Origin: Alphaproteobacteria bacterium
GTDB lineage: Bacteria; Pseudomonadota; Alphaproteobacteria; Acetobacterales; Acetobacteraceae
Length of the DNA stretch: 64,000 bases
Direction: 5' to 3'
Assembly: GCA_026400815.1 (NCBI GenBank)
Contig: JAPLOI010000004.1
Coordinates: 62,001 to 126,000, forward strand
Under the pieces are notes generated by a model. It was not told the DNA's origin and did not search any database. It saw nothing but the letters and a program-made list of their open reading frames with translations. How positions within the stretch are numbered: the first letter of the stretch is position 1; each line of letters opens with the position of its first letter. Shown here piece by piece: positions 45,113 through 53,693 of this stretch. The translations under genes were made by a program, and so were the position numbers.

Positions 45113-45951
45113 ACCAGACACCACAATTGCTGGTCGAAGACCTGCACGTTCGCTTCCGTACGCCGCAGCGCATGGTGCATGCCGTGCGCGGTGTCTCCTT
45201 CAGCGTCGGCCGCGAGAAGGTGGGCATCGTCGGCGAATCCGGCTCCGGCAAGTCCCAGACCGGCCGCGCCATCCTCAAGCTCACCCCGCCCAACGGCACC
45301 GTCTCCGCCAAGCGCCTGCAGTTCCAGGAACTGGACATCGCCGGCGCCAGCGAGCGCGAGATGCTGAAGGTGCGTGGCAGCCGCATCAGCATGATCATGC
45401 AGGATCCGAAATACGCGCTGGATCCCGTCATGCGCGTCGGCGCCCAGATCGCCGAGGCGATCCCCGAGAAGCCCAGCCTCTCGGCCGCCGAGAAGCGCGA
45501 CAAGGTGATGGCGATGCTGGAGGCGGTGCACATCCGCAACCCGGCCCGCGTGCACGACCTCTACCCGCACGAGGTTTCCGGCGGCATGGGCCAGCGCATC
45601 ATGATCGCCATGATGCTGATGGCCGACCCGGACCTGCTGATCGCCGACGAACCCACCTCCGCACTCGATGTCACCGTGCGCATGCAGGTGCTGGCGATCC
45701 TGGACGACCTCGTCACCCGCCGCGGCCTCGGCCTCATCTTCATCAGCCACGACCTGAACCTGGTGGCCACTTTCTGCGACCGGGTGCTGATCATGTACGC
45801 CGGCCGGATCGTGGAGGAATGTGCCGCCGCCGACCTGCAGAACGCCAAGCACCCCTACACCCGCGGCCTGCTCGCCTCCCTGCCCCGCATCGGCTCGCGC
45901 CACCAGAAGCTCGCCGTGCTCAACCGTGATCCGGCATGGCTCAATGACTGA
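45109..45951 (+). CDS. ABC importer E: DppD-type ATPase
   Basis: A 280-residue ATPase with [45 protein letters not shown] and ISHDLNL. All catalytic motifs are intact. It closely parallels the system A DppD, which has VLQDPKYSLDPVMRVG. Its end overlaps the DppF-type start. No C-terminal Cys extension is present. Confidence 0.9.
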   Translation: MNQTPQLLVEDLHVRFRTPQRMVHAVRGVSFSVGREKVGIVGESGSGKSQTGRAILKLTPPNGTVSAKRLQFQELDIAGASEREMLKVRGSRISMIMQDPKYALDPVMRVGAQIAEAIPEKPSLSAAEKRDKVMAMLEAVHIRNPARVHDLYPHEVSGGMGQRIMIAMMLMADPDLLIADEPTSALDVTVRMQVLAILDDLVTRRGLGLIFISHDLNLVATFCDRVLIMYAGRIVEECAAADLQNAKHPYTRGLLASLPRIGSRHQKLAVLNRDPAWLND

Positions 45952-46753
45952 CATCCCCTCCGAGAACGCCATGATCTCCGTGCGCGACCTGCGCGTTTCC
46001 TTCGGCAGCGGCGCAGGGCTGGTGCACGCGGTGGATGGCGTGTCGTTCAACGTGCAGCCGGGCGAGACCTACGGCCTCGTCGGCGAAAGCGGCTGCGGCA
46101 AGTCCACCATTCTGCGCGCGCTGTGCGGCCTGAACCCCAACTGGTCCGGCGATGTCACCATCGGCGGCGAGGCGATGACGCCGGTGCGCACGCGCAGCTT
46201 CTATCGCCGCGTGCAGATGGTCTTCCAGGACCCCTACGGCTCGCTGCACCCGCGCCACACCGTCAACACCACCCTCACGGAGCCGCTCAAGATCCACGGC
46301 ATCGGCGACGCGGATGAGCGCATCACCCGCGTGCTGGTGCAGGTCGGGCTTGGCCCCGCCTTCCGCTACCGCTACCCGCACCAGCTCTCCGGCGGCCAGC
46401 GCCAGCGCCTGGCCATCGCGCGCGCCCTGATCCTGGAACCGCAGGTGCTGCTGCTGGACGAACCCACCAGCGCGCTCGATGTTTCCGTGCAGGCCGAGAT
46501 CCTGAACCTGCTGGTGGACCTCCGCGAACGCCTCGGCCTCACCTGCATCCTGGTCAGCCACGACCTCGCCGTGGTGGCGCATATGTGCGACCGGCTCGGC
46601 GTGATGAACGCGGGCAAGATGCTGGAGGAACTGCCGGTCTCGGCCCTGGAGGATGACAGCCCCACGCACCCCTACACGCGCCAGCTGCTCGCCGCGAGCC
46701 TGGGCTATGACCGCCGGCTGGCCAGCACGGCGGTGGAGGATATCGAGGGCTGA
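45944..46753 (+). CDS. ABC importer E: DppF-type ATPase
   Basis: A 269-residue ATPase with GESGCGKST, VFQDPYGSLHPRH, LSGGQRQRLAIA, LLLDEPTSALD and VSHDLAV, intact. The start overlaps the preceding gene by 8 nt. It is the last gene of operon E. It ends 7 nt from the stop of the convergent alpha/beta hydrolase. Confidence 0.9.
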   Translation: MTDIPSENAMISVRDLRVSFGSGAGLVHAVDGVSFNVQPGETYGLVGESGCGKSTILRALCGLNPNWSGDVTIGGEAMTPVRTRSFYRRVQMVFQDPYGSLHPRHTVNTTLTEPLKIHGIGDADERITRVLVQVGLGPAFRYRYPHQLSGGQRQRLAIARALILEPQVLLLDEPTSALDVSVQAEILNLLVDLRERLGLTCILVSHDLAVVAHMCDRLGVMNAGKMLEELPVSALEDDSPTHPYTRQLLAASLGYDRRLASTAVEDIEG

Positions 46754-46760
46754 ACCGCTG

Positions 46761-47510
46761 CTACGCCGGGCGGTTCGCCTTCAGGAACGTCCGGATATGC
46801 CGCACCGCCATCGGGATGTGCTCCGGCGGGTCTTTCCAGGGATACAGGCTCACTTGCGCATTCGGCGCCAGGCGGGCGGATTCCATGGCGGTGGCATAGG
46901 GGTGGGGCGGAATGTCATCCGGCAGCACCAGGATCGGCGTTTGGCACTGGCGCACGAAGTCGCGCGACACGGTGAACACGAAATCACCGGTGTCCAAATA
47001 CATACGCTTCAGGAACGCCTGCACCTGCTCCATGCCGATCTCCGGCCGGCGCTCGCACAGGGCCGGGCCCCAGTTGGCCATGTTGTTGCGGTAGAACTGG
47101 TCTGGCAGCTCCGGCCGGTGCCCGCTGGGCTGCACGATCACCGCCGCCACCACGCGATGCGGCGCGCGGCGCAGCAGGTTCCAGATGAAGGGCCCGCCGA
47201 TGCAGAAGCCCATGACAAAGAAGCGCTCCAGCCCCAGATGATCCATCAGCGCCAAGTGGTCGTCGGTATAGGAATCCCACGGCCGCTCCGGCTCCAGCGG
47301 TCCCTCCGTCTGCCCGCCATTGGCGTTGCGCAGATCCATGGAGATGCAGCGATACTCGCCACTGAACTCGTTGATGGAATGAAAGGGGCCCTTCTCCGCC
47401 ACATACGGCATGGTGGCGTTAAGCCCCCCGCCCGGCAGCATCAGCAAGGGCAAGCCGCTGCCCTCGTCGCGGTAGTGAATGCGGGTGGTCGCGGTCTGGC
47501 AGAAGGGCAT
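46761..47510 (-). CDS. Alpha/beta hydrolase with Cys nucleophile elbow
   Basis: A 249-residue alpha/beta-hydrolase. The nucleophile elbow is MGFCIGG with Cys at about C103 in place of the usual Ser, as in dienelactone hydrolase. A possible acid lies in LPDDIPPH and the His in PPEHIP. Start 47510 (MPFCQTATTRIHY) has GGGAG upstream; ATG 47540 is the alternative. It is not a classical DLH by length or context, so the substrate is open. Confidence 0.8.
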   Translation of the reverse strand: MPFCQTATTRIHYRDEGSGLPLLMLPGGGLNATMPYVAEKGPFHSINEFSGEYRCISMDLRNANGGQTEGPLEPERPWDSYTDDHLALMDHLGLERFFVMGFCIGGPFIWNLLRRAPHRVVAAVIVQPSGHRPELPDQFYRNNMANWGPALCERRPEIGMEQVQAFLKRMYLDTGDFVFTVSRDFVRQCQTPILVLPDDIPPHPYATAMESARLAPNAQVSLYPWKDPPEHIPMAVRHIRTFLKANRPA

Positions 47511-47578
47511 CCGGGCGTGCTCCCTGGTTTTGAAGCGCATCGTCCGCGCAATGGGGCAGCGGTGCAAGCGGAGGCGGA

Positions 47579-48328
47579 ATGAGGGGGTTGCGGTTGGGCC
47601 TGATGCTGTTCGTGCTGTTCTACCTGGCGCCACTGGGCGTGGCCGCACTGCGCTACCAGTTCGTGGGCATCGGCGCCGACTGGTGGCAGGCCGACCGCGG
47701 CAGCATCGGCCACCTGCCGCCGGCGGCCACGCACGCCCCCGCCGTGGTGCGCATCTTCGCCGCCCCCACCGTGCGCTGGCGCGGCATCTTCGCCGTCCAC
47801 ACCTGGATCGTGGTGAAGCCAGAGGGCGCGGACCGCTACACCCGCTACGACTACACCGCCTGGGGCGAGCCGATCCGCGTGAACGGCTTCGTACCCGATG
47901 GCCGCTGGTTCGGCCGCGCGCCGGAAGTGGTGTTCGCGGCGGATGGAGAAGCCGCCGCAGCCCTCATCCCACGCATGCAGGAAGCCGTCGCCTCCTACCA
48001 GTGGCGGCACCTCGGCGATTACCGCGTCTGGCCCGGCCCCAACTCCAACACCTTCGTCGCCGCCGTGCTCGCCGCGGTGCCGGAAGCAGGTGCCGTGCTG
48101 CCACCCACCGCCATCGGCAAGGACTTCCCGCATGACGGGCGCTGGTTCCGCACCACGCCCTCGCGCACCGGCTTCAGCCTCACGCTGGGCGGCATCTTCG
48201 TGGTCACGCTGGGTTGGGTGGAAGGCATCGAGCTCGGCCTGCTCGGCGCCGTCTCCGGCATCGACATCCGCCGCCCGGCGCTGAAACTGCCGGGCCTCGG
48301 ACGCATCGGCATGCCGGCCACGGGCTGA
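47579..48328 (+). CDS. DUF3750-family protein
   Basis: A 249-residue protein. An N-terminal hydrophobic segment (LRLGLMLFVLFYLAPLGVAAL) anchors or exports it. FAVHTWIVVK, YTAWGEPIRVNGFVPDGRWFG and GPNSNTFVAAVLAAVP fit the DUF3750 family of unknown function. Its start region is divergent from the hydrolase gene with about 70 nt between starts. No catalytic motif is obvious. Confidence 0.75.
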   Translation: MRGLRLGLMLFVLFYLAPLGVAALRYQFVGIGADWWQADRGSIGHLPPAATHAPAVVRIFAAPTVRWRGIFAVHTWIVVKPEGADRYTRYDYTAWGEPIRVNGFVPDGRWFGRAPEVVFAADGEAAAALIPRMQEAVASYQWRHLGDYRVWPGPNSNTFVAAVLAAVPEAGAVLPPTAIGKDFPHDGRWFRTTPSRTGFSLTLGGIFVVTLGWVEGIELGLLGAVSGIDIRRPALKLPGLGRIGMPATG

Positions 48329-48350
48329 TCCCCGCGGCCGGCAGGCCGGT

Positions 48351-49778
48351 TCACACGCCCTTCGGGCGCGGCTGCAGGTTCGGCTTCACGTCCGGCGGGA
48401 TCGGGCAGACATAGGGCGTCGCCGCCGTGCGTGCCGCATGGTCCGCCTTGGCGGAGGCCAGCAACTCCGGGTTGCGGATCGCCTCGGCCGCGGTGGCGGC
48501 CATCACCTTGGCCACATGCACCATGCCCTTCTTGGCCAGCGCGGACTTGCCCTGCGCTGTCATCTGCCAGGAATGGAACGGCGTGCCGACAGCCACCGTG
48601 GCGCCATCGGCCTGCACCAGTGGCACCTTCCAGGACACATCACCCACATCGGTGGAACCCAGCATCGGCGCGCCGGTCTGGCCGAGCTTGGTGATGAAAT
48701 CAGCCAGCGGCTGGTCGGCCTGGAACGGCACGCCATGGCGGCGATAGGGGTAGGCGATGTCATCCGGCGACAGCGTCGCACGGATCTTCTCGGCGAACGC
48801 CCGGTCCTCGTCATCGAACGCCGGCGGGCCGAGCCGCTCGAACTCCGCATGCATCGCCTTTTCCAGCGGCGAGTTGCCCATCAGGTTGGAAACGGCGGAG
48901 ATCACCTTTTCCTCCACCGTGGTTTCCGTCATCAGCGCCGCGCCCTGGGCGATCTTGCGCACGCGGTCGTTGAGCTGCTGCATCTCCACCAGGTCGCGGG
49001 CGCGAACCGCGTAGCGGATCTTCGCCGTGCCCTGCACCACGTTCGGCGCGATGCCGCCGACATCGAGGTAGGCGTAGTGGATGCGTGCATCGCTCGGCAT
49101 GTGCTCGCGCATGTAGTTCACGCCCACGTTCATCAACTCCACCGCATCCAGCGCCGAGCGGCCGAGATGCGGGCTGGCCGCGGCATGGCTCGGCCGGCCG
49201 GTGAAGGTGAAGTCGATGCGCGTATTGGCCAGGCTCAGCGCATCGTTCACCCCGGCGAACGGCATGGAATGCCAGGTGATGGCGATGTCCACGTCGTCGA
49301 AGCAGCCCTCGCGCACCATGAACCCCTTGGCCGCTCCGCCCTCCTCGGCCGGGCAGCCATAGTAGCGCACGCGCCCCTTGATGCCCTGGGCGGCCAGCCA
49401 ATCCTTCACCGCGGTGGCCGCCAGCAGCGCGCCAGAGCCGAGCAGGTTGTGGCCGCAACCATGCCCCATGCCGTCGCCCGGCAGCGGCGTCGCCTCGGTG
49501 GCGCCGGCCTCCTGCGACAGGCCAGGCAGTGCGTCATATTCGCCGAGGATGGCGATCACCGGCCCGTCCTCGCCCGCCTCGCCCATGATGGCCGTGGGGA
49601 TGCCGGCGAGGTTCTCGGTGATGCGGAAGCCCTGCCGCTCCAGCTCCGCCTTGTGCTCGGCCACCGAGCGGAACTCGGTGTAGGCGATCTCCGGCATGTC
49701 GAACACGCGGTCGCTCAACGCCTCGAAGGCCTCGCGCTTGGCGTCGACAAGCTGCCAGATGATGTCCGAGTTCTGCAT
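48351..49778 (-). CDS. M20-family amidohydrolase (AbgB-like)
   Basis: A 475-residue M20D-type amidohydrolase. Metal motif GHGCGHNLLGSGAL (Cys/His) lies in the first third, then PAEEGGAAKGFMVREG with the catalytic Glu pair, and a dimerisation domain with GRPSHAAASPHLG. It resembles AbgB, the p-aminobenzoyl-glutamate hydrolase subunit, in having no signal peptide and this length. No AbgA partner is adjacent. N-acyl or N-aryl amide substrates are plausible. Confidence 0.85.
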   Translation of the reverse strand: MQNSDIIWQLVDAKREAFEALSDRVFDMPEIAYTEFRSVAEHKAELERQGFRITENLAGIPTAIMGEAGEDGPVIAILGEYDALPGLSQEAGATEATPLPGDGMGHGCGHNLLGSGALLAATAVKDWLAAQGIKGRVRYYGCPAEEGGAAKGFMVREGCFDDVDIAITWHSMPFAGVNDALSLANTRIDFTFTGRPSHAAASPHLGRSALDAVELMNVGVNYMREHMPSDARIHYAYLDVGGIAPNVVQGTAKIRYAVRARDLVEMQQLNDRVRKIAQGAALMTETTVEEKVISAVSNLMGNSPLEKAMHAEFERLGPPAFDDEDRAFAEKIRATLSPDDIAYPYRRHGVPFQADQPLADFITKLGQTGAPMLGSTDVGDVSWKVPLVQADGATVAVGTPFHSWQMTAQGKSALAKKGMVHVAKVMAATAAEAIRNPELLASAKADHAARTAATPYVCPIPPDVKPNLQPRPKGV

Positions 49779-49816
49779 GGGGCCTCCGGGCTTTGGGTGT
49801 GCGCCTGTCTAGATCA

Positions 49817-50365
49817 TCAGCGCGGCAGCGGCCAGCGATCGAGATAGGTCTGGTACTCCGGCTCCACGTCGATCTGCATCGTCGCCAGGAAGCGCACCAC
49901 CGCGCAGTAGAACGCGATCGTCACCACCAGGTCGGTCAGGTGCTCGGTGCTGAAATACCCCTGCAGTTCCTTGAAAGTGGCATCGCTCGCCGCCCCCTCC
50001 ACCGTCATTTCCCGCGCCGCGCGCAGCACGCAGCGCTCGACCGCGCCGAGCGAGGTCGGCGTGCCCTCGGTGTCGTCGATCAGCGCCTGGATGTCGGCAT
50101 CCGACACGCCGAAATCATGACCGATCTTCACATGGTGCGACCATTCATAGGGCGAGCGCGCCAGCCACCCCACCTGCAAAATCGCCAGCTCGCGCAGCCG
50201 CCCATCCAGCGTGGATTTGTTGCGGATATAGCCGCCCAGCCCCTGGAAGGCGCGCGTGGCGCCGGGCGAATGCACCATCAGCCGCATCAGCGCGATGTCG
50301 CGCGCCAGCAGCTTCTGGTCCTCCGGCTGCAGGTCGGCTTGGGTGAGATAGGGCAGGCGGGCCAT
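49817..50365 (-). CDS. Carboxymuconolactone decarboxylase (CMD)-family protein
   Basis: A 182-residue CMD/AhpD-fold protein. The core GRLRELAILQVGWLARSPYEWSHHVKIGHDFG region shows the helical CMD signature, with Trp and His in the active-site helix but no CxxC pair. This argues against an alkylhydroperoxidase. Similar proteins of this size are annotated as CMD family of unknown function. Nearby CoA-transferase and lactonase-like genes hint at a beta-ketoadipate-like context, but the classical pcaC is shorter. Divergent from the next hydrolase. Confidence 0.8.
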   Translation of the reverse strand: MARLPYLTQADLQPEDQKLLARDIALMRLMVHSPGATRAFQGLGGYIRNKSTLDGRLRELAILQVGWLARSPYEWSHHVKIGHDFGVSDADIQALIDDTEGTPTSLGAVERCVLRAAREMTVEGAASDATFKELQGYFSTEHLTDLVVTIAFYCAVVRFLATMQIDVEPEYQTYLDRWPLPR

Positions 50366-50405
50366 GGGTATTCCTCCGGCGTGTGATCTTGCCGCGGAGG
50401 ATAGA

Positions 50406-51344
50406 ATGGCTTTGAGTGTCGGGACAGTTGCAGCGAAAACGAGGTCGGGCGTGAACGAAGCCGTGGGACACGGAACAAGGATCGCGCACGCGCCGGTGGT
50501 GGCCGAGCCGGTGCCGGCGCTGGCGAACACGGCGGAGGTGCTGCGCACGCCCTGCGGCGACGGCAGCATGGTGTGGCGCCGCTGGGGCCAGGGCACGCCG
50601 CTGGTGCTGCTGCATGGCGGCACCGGCTCCTGGCGCCACTGGGCCGGCAACATCGCCGAACTCTCGAAGCACTATCAGGTCTACGCCGCCGACGCGCCGG
50701 GCCTGGGCGATTCCGACATGATGCACGAAGACCCGGAGATCACGCCCGAAAGCGTCAGCGTCATCGTGGCCAACGGCCTCACCCACATCCTGCCGGAAGG
50801 TGCGCGCTTCCACATCATGGGCTTCTCCTTCGGCGCCATGGTCGCCACCCATGTGGCCGCCATGCACGGCCCCCGCGCCCGCTCCCTCACCGTCATCGGC
50901 CCCGCAGCCCTCGGCTTCACCCGCCCGGCGGTGCCGCTGGAGAAGGTGCGCAACAAGCAGGGCCAGGAGCGCTACGAGGCCAATCGCCGGAACCTCGGCA
51001 TGTTCATGTTCGCCGATGTGAGCAAGGTCACCGAGGAATCGGTGGCCATCCAGGACTGGAACACGGTGCATGCCCGCTTCAAGAGCAAGGGCTTCGCCGG
51101 CTCCACCAGCCTGCGCGACGCCGCCGGCCGTGCCACCGCCTACCTCACCGCCGTCTGGGGCGACAAGGACATCACCTCCTTCCCCTCCATCGAAGCCCGC
51201 ATCGCCTCGCTGCGCAGCACCCGCCCGGATGCCCGCCTGCGCGTGATCGAGGGCGCCGGCCACTGGGTCGCCTACGAGGCAGCCAATGAATACAACCGTG
51301 TCGCGCTGGAGATCCTGCGCGAAGCCGAAGCCGCCCATGGTTAA
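50406..51344 (+). CDS. Alpha/beta-fold hydrolase
   Basis: A 312-residue hydrolase. LVLLHGGTGSWRHW forms the oxyanion region, MGFSFGAM is the nucleophile elbow (about S141), and GAGHWVAYE near the end supplies the His. The catalytic set is complete, unlike the other two alpha/beta hydrolases nearby. ATG 50406 is chosen because GGAGG lies about 8 nt upstream; a later GTG is also possible. The DUF1194 gene follows by 17 nt. Confidence 0.85.
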   Translation: MALSVGTVAAKTRSGVNEAVGHGTRIAHAPVVAEPVPALANTAEVLRTPCGDGSMVWRRWGQGTPLVLLHGGTGSWRHWAGNIAELSKHYQVYAADAPGLGDSDMMHEDPEITPESVSVIVANGLTHILPEGARFHIMGFSFGAMVATHVAAMHGPRARSLTVIGPAALGFTRPAVPLEKVRNKQGQERYEANRRNLGMFMFADVSKVTEESVAIQDWNTVHARFKSKGFAGSTSLRDAAGRATAYLTAVWGDKDITSFPSIEARIASLRSTRPDARLRVIEGAGHWVAYEAANEYNRVALEILREAEAAHG

Positions 51345-51361
51345 GATCGGCGGCGCCTGAG

Positions 51362-52108
51362 ATGCTCCCGCGGCGGGCCCTGCTGGGCTTCGCCGCGCTG
51401 TGGCTGTTGGCCACGCCTGTTCGCGCCGCCGAGGAGGTGGATCTCCTGCTGGTCCTCGCCGTCGATGCCTCCGGCAGCATCAGCGAGGACCGCTTCCGCC
51501 TTCAGCGCCAAGGCTACGCGGATGCCTTCCGTGACCGGAAGTTGCACGCGGCCATTGCCTCCGGTCCCTCCGGCAGCGTCGCCGTGGCGATGTTCCAATG
51601 GACCGGCCCCGGGATGCAGGTGCCTTCCGTGCCATGGTCCCGCCTGTCGGATCCCGCCTCCGCCGCCGCGTTCGCCCGCCGGATCGAGCTAGCGCCGCGC
51701 ATGCTGTTCGGCGGCGGCACCTCGATCAGCGGCGCGATCGACCATTCCATGCGCCTGCTCGCCGCCGCCCCCTTCCACGCCCACCGCCGCGTGATCGACA
51801 TCTCCGGCGACGGCGCCAACAATCGCGGCCGCCCCGCCTGGCAGGCGCGCGACGAGGCCGTGGCCCAGGGCATCACCATCAACGGCCTGCCGATCCTGGC
51901 GATGGAATGGAACCTCGACGACCACTACCGGGAGGAGGTGATCGGCGGCCCCGGCGCCTTCATGATCCCCGTGGCAAGCTTCGAGGAATTCGCGCCGGCC
52001 GTACTGCGCAAGCTCGTGACGGAAATCGCCGGCACCGCGCCTCGGAGCCCGCATGAGAACTCGCTCTGGCGAGTCAGAGGGGCCCGCTTTGGCCCCGCCC
52101 GGCGGTGA
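51362..52108 (+). CDS. DUF1194-family VWA-like protein with repeat-derived C-terminus
   Basis: A 248-residue secreted protein with a short leader (LLGFAALWLLATPVRAAEE). It has a VWA-like fold with DASGSIS and GGGTSISGAIDHS motifs, and IDISGDGANNRG. Family DUF1194 has no assigned function. Residues 228-248 (RSPHENSLWRVRGARFGPARR in part) are encoded inside repeat copy 2, which begins at 52045. The natural stop has evidently been replaced, so the last 21 residues are likely non-native. Confidence 0.78.
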   Translation: MLPRRALLGFAALWLLATPVRAAEEVDLLLVLAVDASGSISEDRFRLQRQGYADAFRDRKLHAAIASGPSGSVAVAMFQWTGPGMQVPSVPWSRLSDPASAAAFARRIELAPRMLFGGGTSISGAIDHSMRLLAAAPFHAHRRVIDISGDGANNRGRPAWQARDEAVAQGITINGLPILAMEWNLDDHYREEVIGGPGAFMIPVASFEEFAPAVLRKLVTEIAGTAPRSPHENSLWRVRGARFGPARR

Positions 52109-52207
52109 TTTGCGAGCACCGGAGCGGAGCGGCCTGGTGGCCGTGAGCACCGGAGCGCAGCAAATCGCCGTCGGATGACCGCCAGAGTAGAGTTATCATG
52201 CGGGCTC
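52045..52207. repeat. 163-bp palindromic dispersed repeat, copy 2
   Basis: The reverse complement matches copy 1 (9731-9893) along its full length with few differences. The outer arms differ from copy 1 (GAGCCCGCATGA and TCATGCGGGCTC) yet still pair with each other, i.e. compensatory change keeps the stem. It begins inside the DUF1194 reading frame and ends one base before the stop of the convergent hydrolase. Confidence 0.9.
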
Positions 52208-53002
52208 TCAGAGATTCAGCGGCACCAGGAACCCATCGATCGCATCGGCCACCAGCGAAGGCGTCTGCACCGCCATGAAGTGGCCGCTGTCCAACGCCTG
52301 GAACCGCGCGCCCGGAATGGCCTGCGCGATCGGTTCCACCAGCGCCGGCGGGCGCAGCTTGTCGTGGATGCCGGCCAGCAGCAGCGTGGGGCAAGCGATG
52401 CTGCCGTATTCCGGCGCGAGGTTGGTCTCCACCAGCATCCGGTAGATGCAGCCGTAGCTGTGCGGGTCGTTGGCGATCCAGCGCGCGCGGAACTCGCGGT
52501 AGTGCTCGGCGTCGTGCCGCACCTCCGGCGGGTAGGAGGCGGCGAAGCTTTCCTCGACCACCGCCGCCATGCCGCGCCGCTCCGTATCCTCCGCCCGTGC
52601 CAGCGTCGCCGCACGCCGCTCCGGCGCCACACCGGTGGCCGGCCCCATCGCGATCAGTGCCGCCGTGCGCGCGGCATGGCGCAGCGCGAAGGTCATGGCG
52701 ATGCCCCCACCCACCGCGCAGCCGGCGATCGCCACCCTGCCGGCAATGCCCGTGGCATCCAGCAATGCCGCGATGTCATCAGACATCAGCGCCATGCTCG
52801 GCGTGGCCGAGAGCTTCTCGCTCTGCCCCGCCCCGCGCGTGTCGAAGCGCAGCACGCGGCGTGTGGCCGAGAGCGCCGGCAGCACATGGTCCCAGCTATC
52901 CAGCGTGCCGCCCATCTCGTGCACCAGCACCAGCGTGGTCGGGCCACTGCCCGTCACTTCGTAGCGCAGCGCGGTGCCGTTCACCTCGATCCAGCGCTTC
53001 AT
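52208..53002 (-). CDS. Alpha/beta hydrolase, 3-oxoadipate enol-lactonase-like, Ala at nucleophile position
   Basis: A 264-residue protein of the PcaD/enol-lactonase class of alpha/beta hydrolases (LVHEMGGTLDSWDHV, FDTRGAGQSEKL, and a late DSGHFMAVQTP). The elbow reads AGCAVGGG: the usual Ser of G-x-S-x-G is replaced by Ala (A96), preceded by Cys95. It is therefore either a non-catalytic member or one using another residue. It is encoded just after the CoA-transferase genes on the same strand (1-nt gap), so it belongs to their operon. Confidence 0.78.
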   Translation of the reverse strand: MKRWIEVNGTALRYEVTGSGPTTLVLVHEMGGTLDSWDHVLPALSATRRVLRFDTRGAGQSEKLSATPSMALMSDDIAALLDATGIAGRVAIAGCAVGGGIAMTFALRHAARTAALIAMGPATGVAPERRAATLARAEDTERRGMAAVVEESFAASYPPEVRHDAEHYREFRARWIANDPHSYGCIYRMLVETNLAPEYGSIACPTLLLAGIHDKLRPPALVEPIAQAIPGARFQALDSGHFMAVQTPSLVADAIDGFLVPLNL

Positions 53003-53003
53003 C

Positions 53004-53690
53004 TCACGCCTCCGGCAGGGCGATATCGGGCGTGATCAGGTCCTTGCAGTCCGGCGCGAAAGCCAGGGGCGCCCCGGTGCGGCGCTGCAGTTCCACGCGC
53101 GAAATCCCAGGCAGGATCTCATGCACCAGGAAGCCCTGCGGCATGACGGACAGCACCGCAATGTCGGTGTAAACCCGCTTCACGCAGCGCACCGCCGTCA
53201 GTGGCAGGGTGCATGCCTCCAGCAGCCGCGGCCCACCCTTGCGCGTGTTGTGCTCCATCATCACCCACACCGCCTGCGCGCTGGCGGCCAGATCCATGGC
53301 GCCGCCCACCAACGGCCCCTTGTCCGGGATGCGGTTGTCCCAGTTGGCCAGGTCGCCGTTGCTGGCAACCTCGAAGGCCCCCAGGATCGTCACGTCGATA
53401 TGCCCACCGCGGATCATCGCGAAGCTGGCCGCCGAATCGATGATCGTGGCCCCCGCCCGCAGCGTCACCTTCCGGCTGCCGGCATCCACCAGATCCGAAT
53501 CCGCCGCATTGGCGGAAGCCAATGGCCCCACGCCGATAATGCCGTTCTCGGACTGCACCACCACGTCGAAATCCTGCGGCACGTAGTCGGAAACACCCAC
53601 GGGCATGCCGAGCCCGAGGTTCACCACCATGCCGTCCTCGATGTCCTGCCCCACGCGCCAGGCCATCTGCAACCGGTTGAGCGGCTTCAT
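53004..53690 (-). CDS. CoA-transferase subunit B (3-oxoacid/3-oxoadipate type)
   Basis: A 228-residue beta subunit of a family I CoA transferase. VVNLGLGMPVGVSDYV and VVQSENGIIGVGP (catalytic Glu about E48) are the signature blocks. It transfers CoA from succinyl-CoA or acetyl-CoA to a 3-oxo acid. It follows subunit A by 3 nt. The adjacent enol-lactonase-like gene suggests 3-oxoadipate as a candidate, but acetoacetate is also possible. Confidence 0.87.
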   Translation of the reverse strand: MKPLNRLQMAWRVGQDIEDGMVVNLGLGMPVGVSDYVPQDFDVVVQSENGIIGVGPLASANAADSDLVDAGSRKVTLRAGATIIDSAASFAMIRGGHIDVTILGAFEVASNGDLANWDNRIPDKGPLVGGAMDLAASAQAVWVMMEHNTRKGGPRLLEACTLPLTAVRCVKRVYTDIAVLSVMPQGFLVHEILPGISRVELQRRTGAPLAFAPDCKDLITPDIALPEA

Positions 53691-53693
53691 GGC

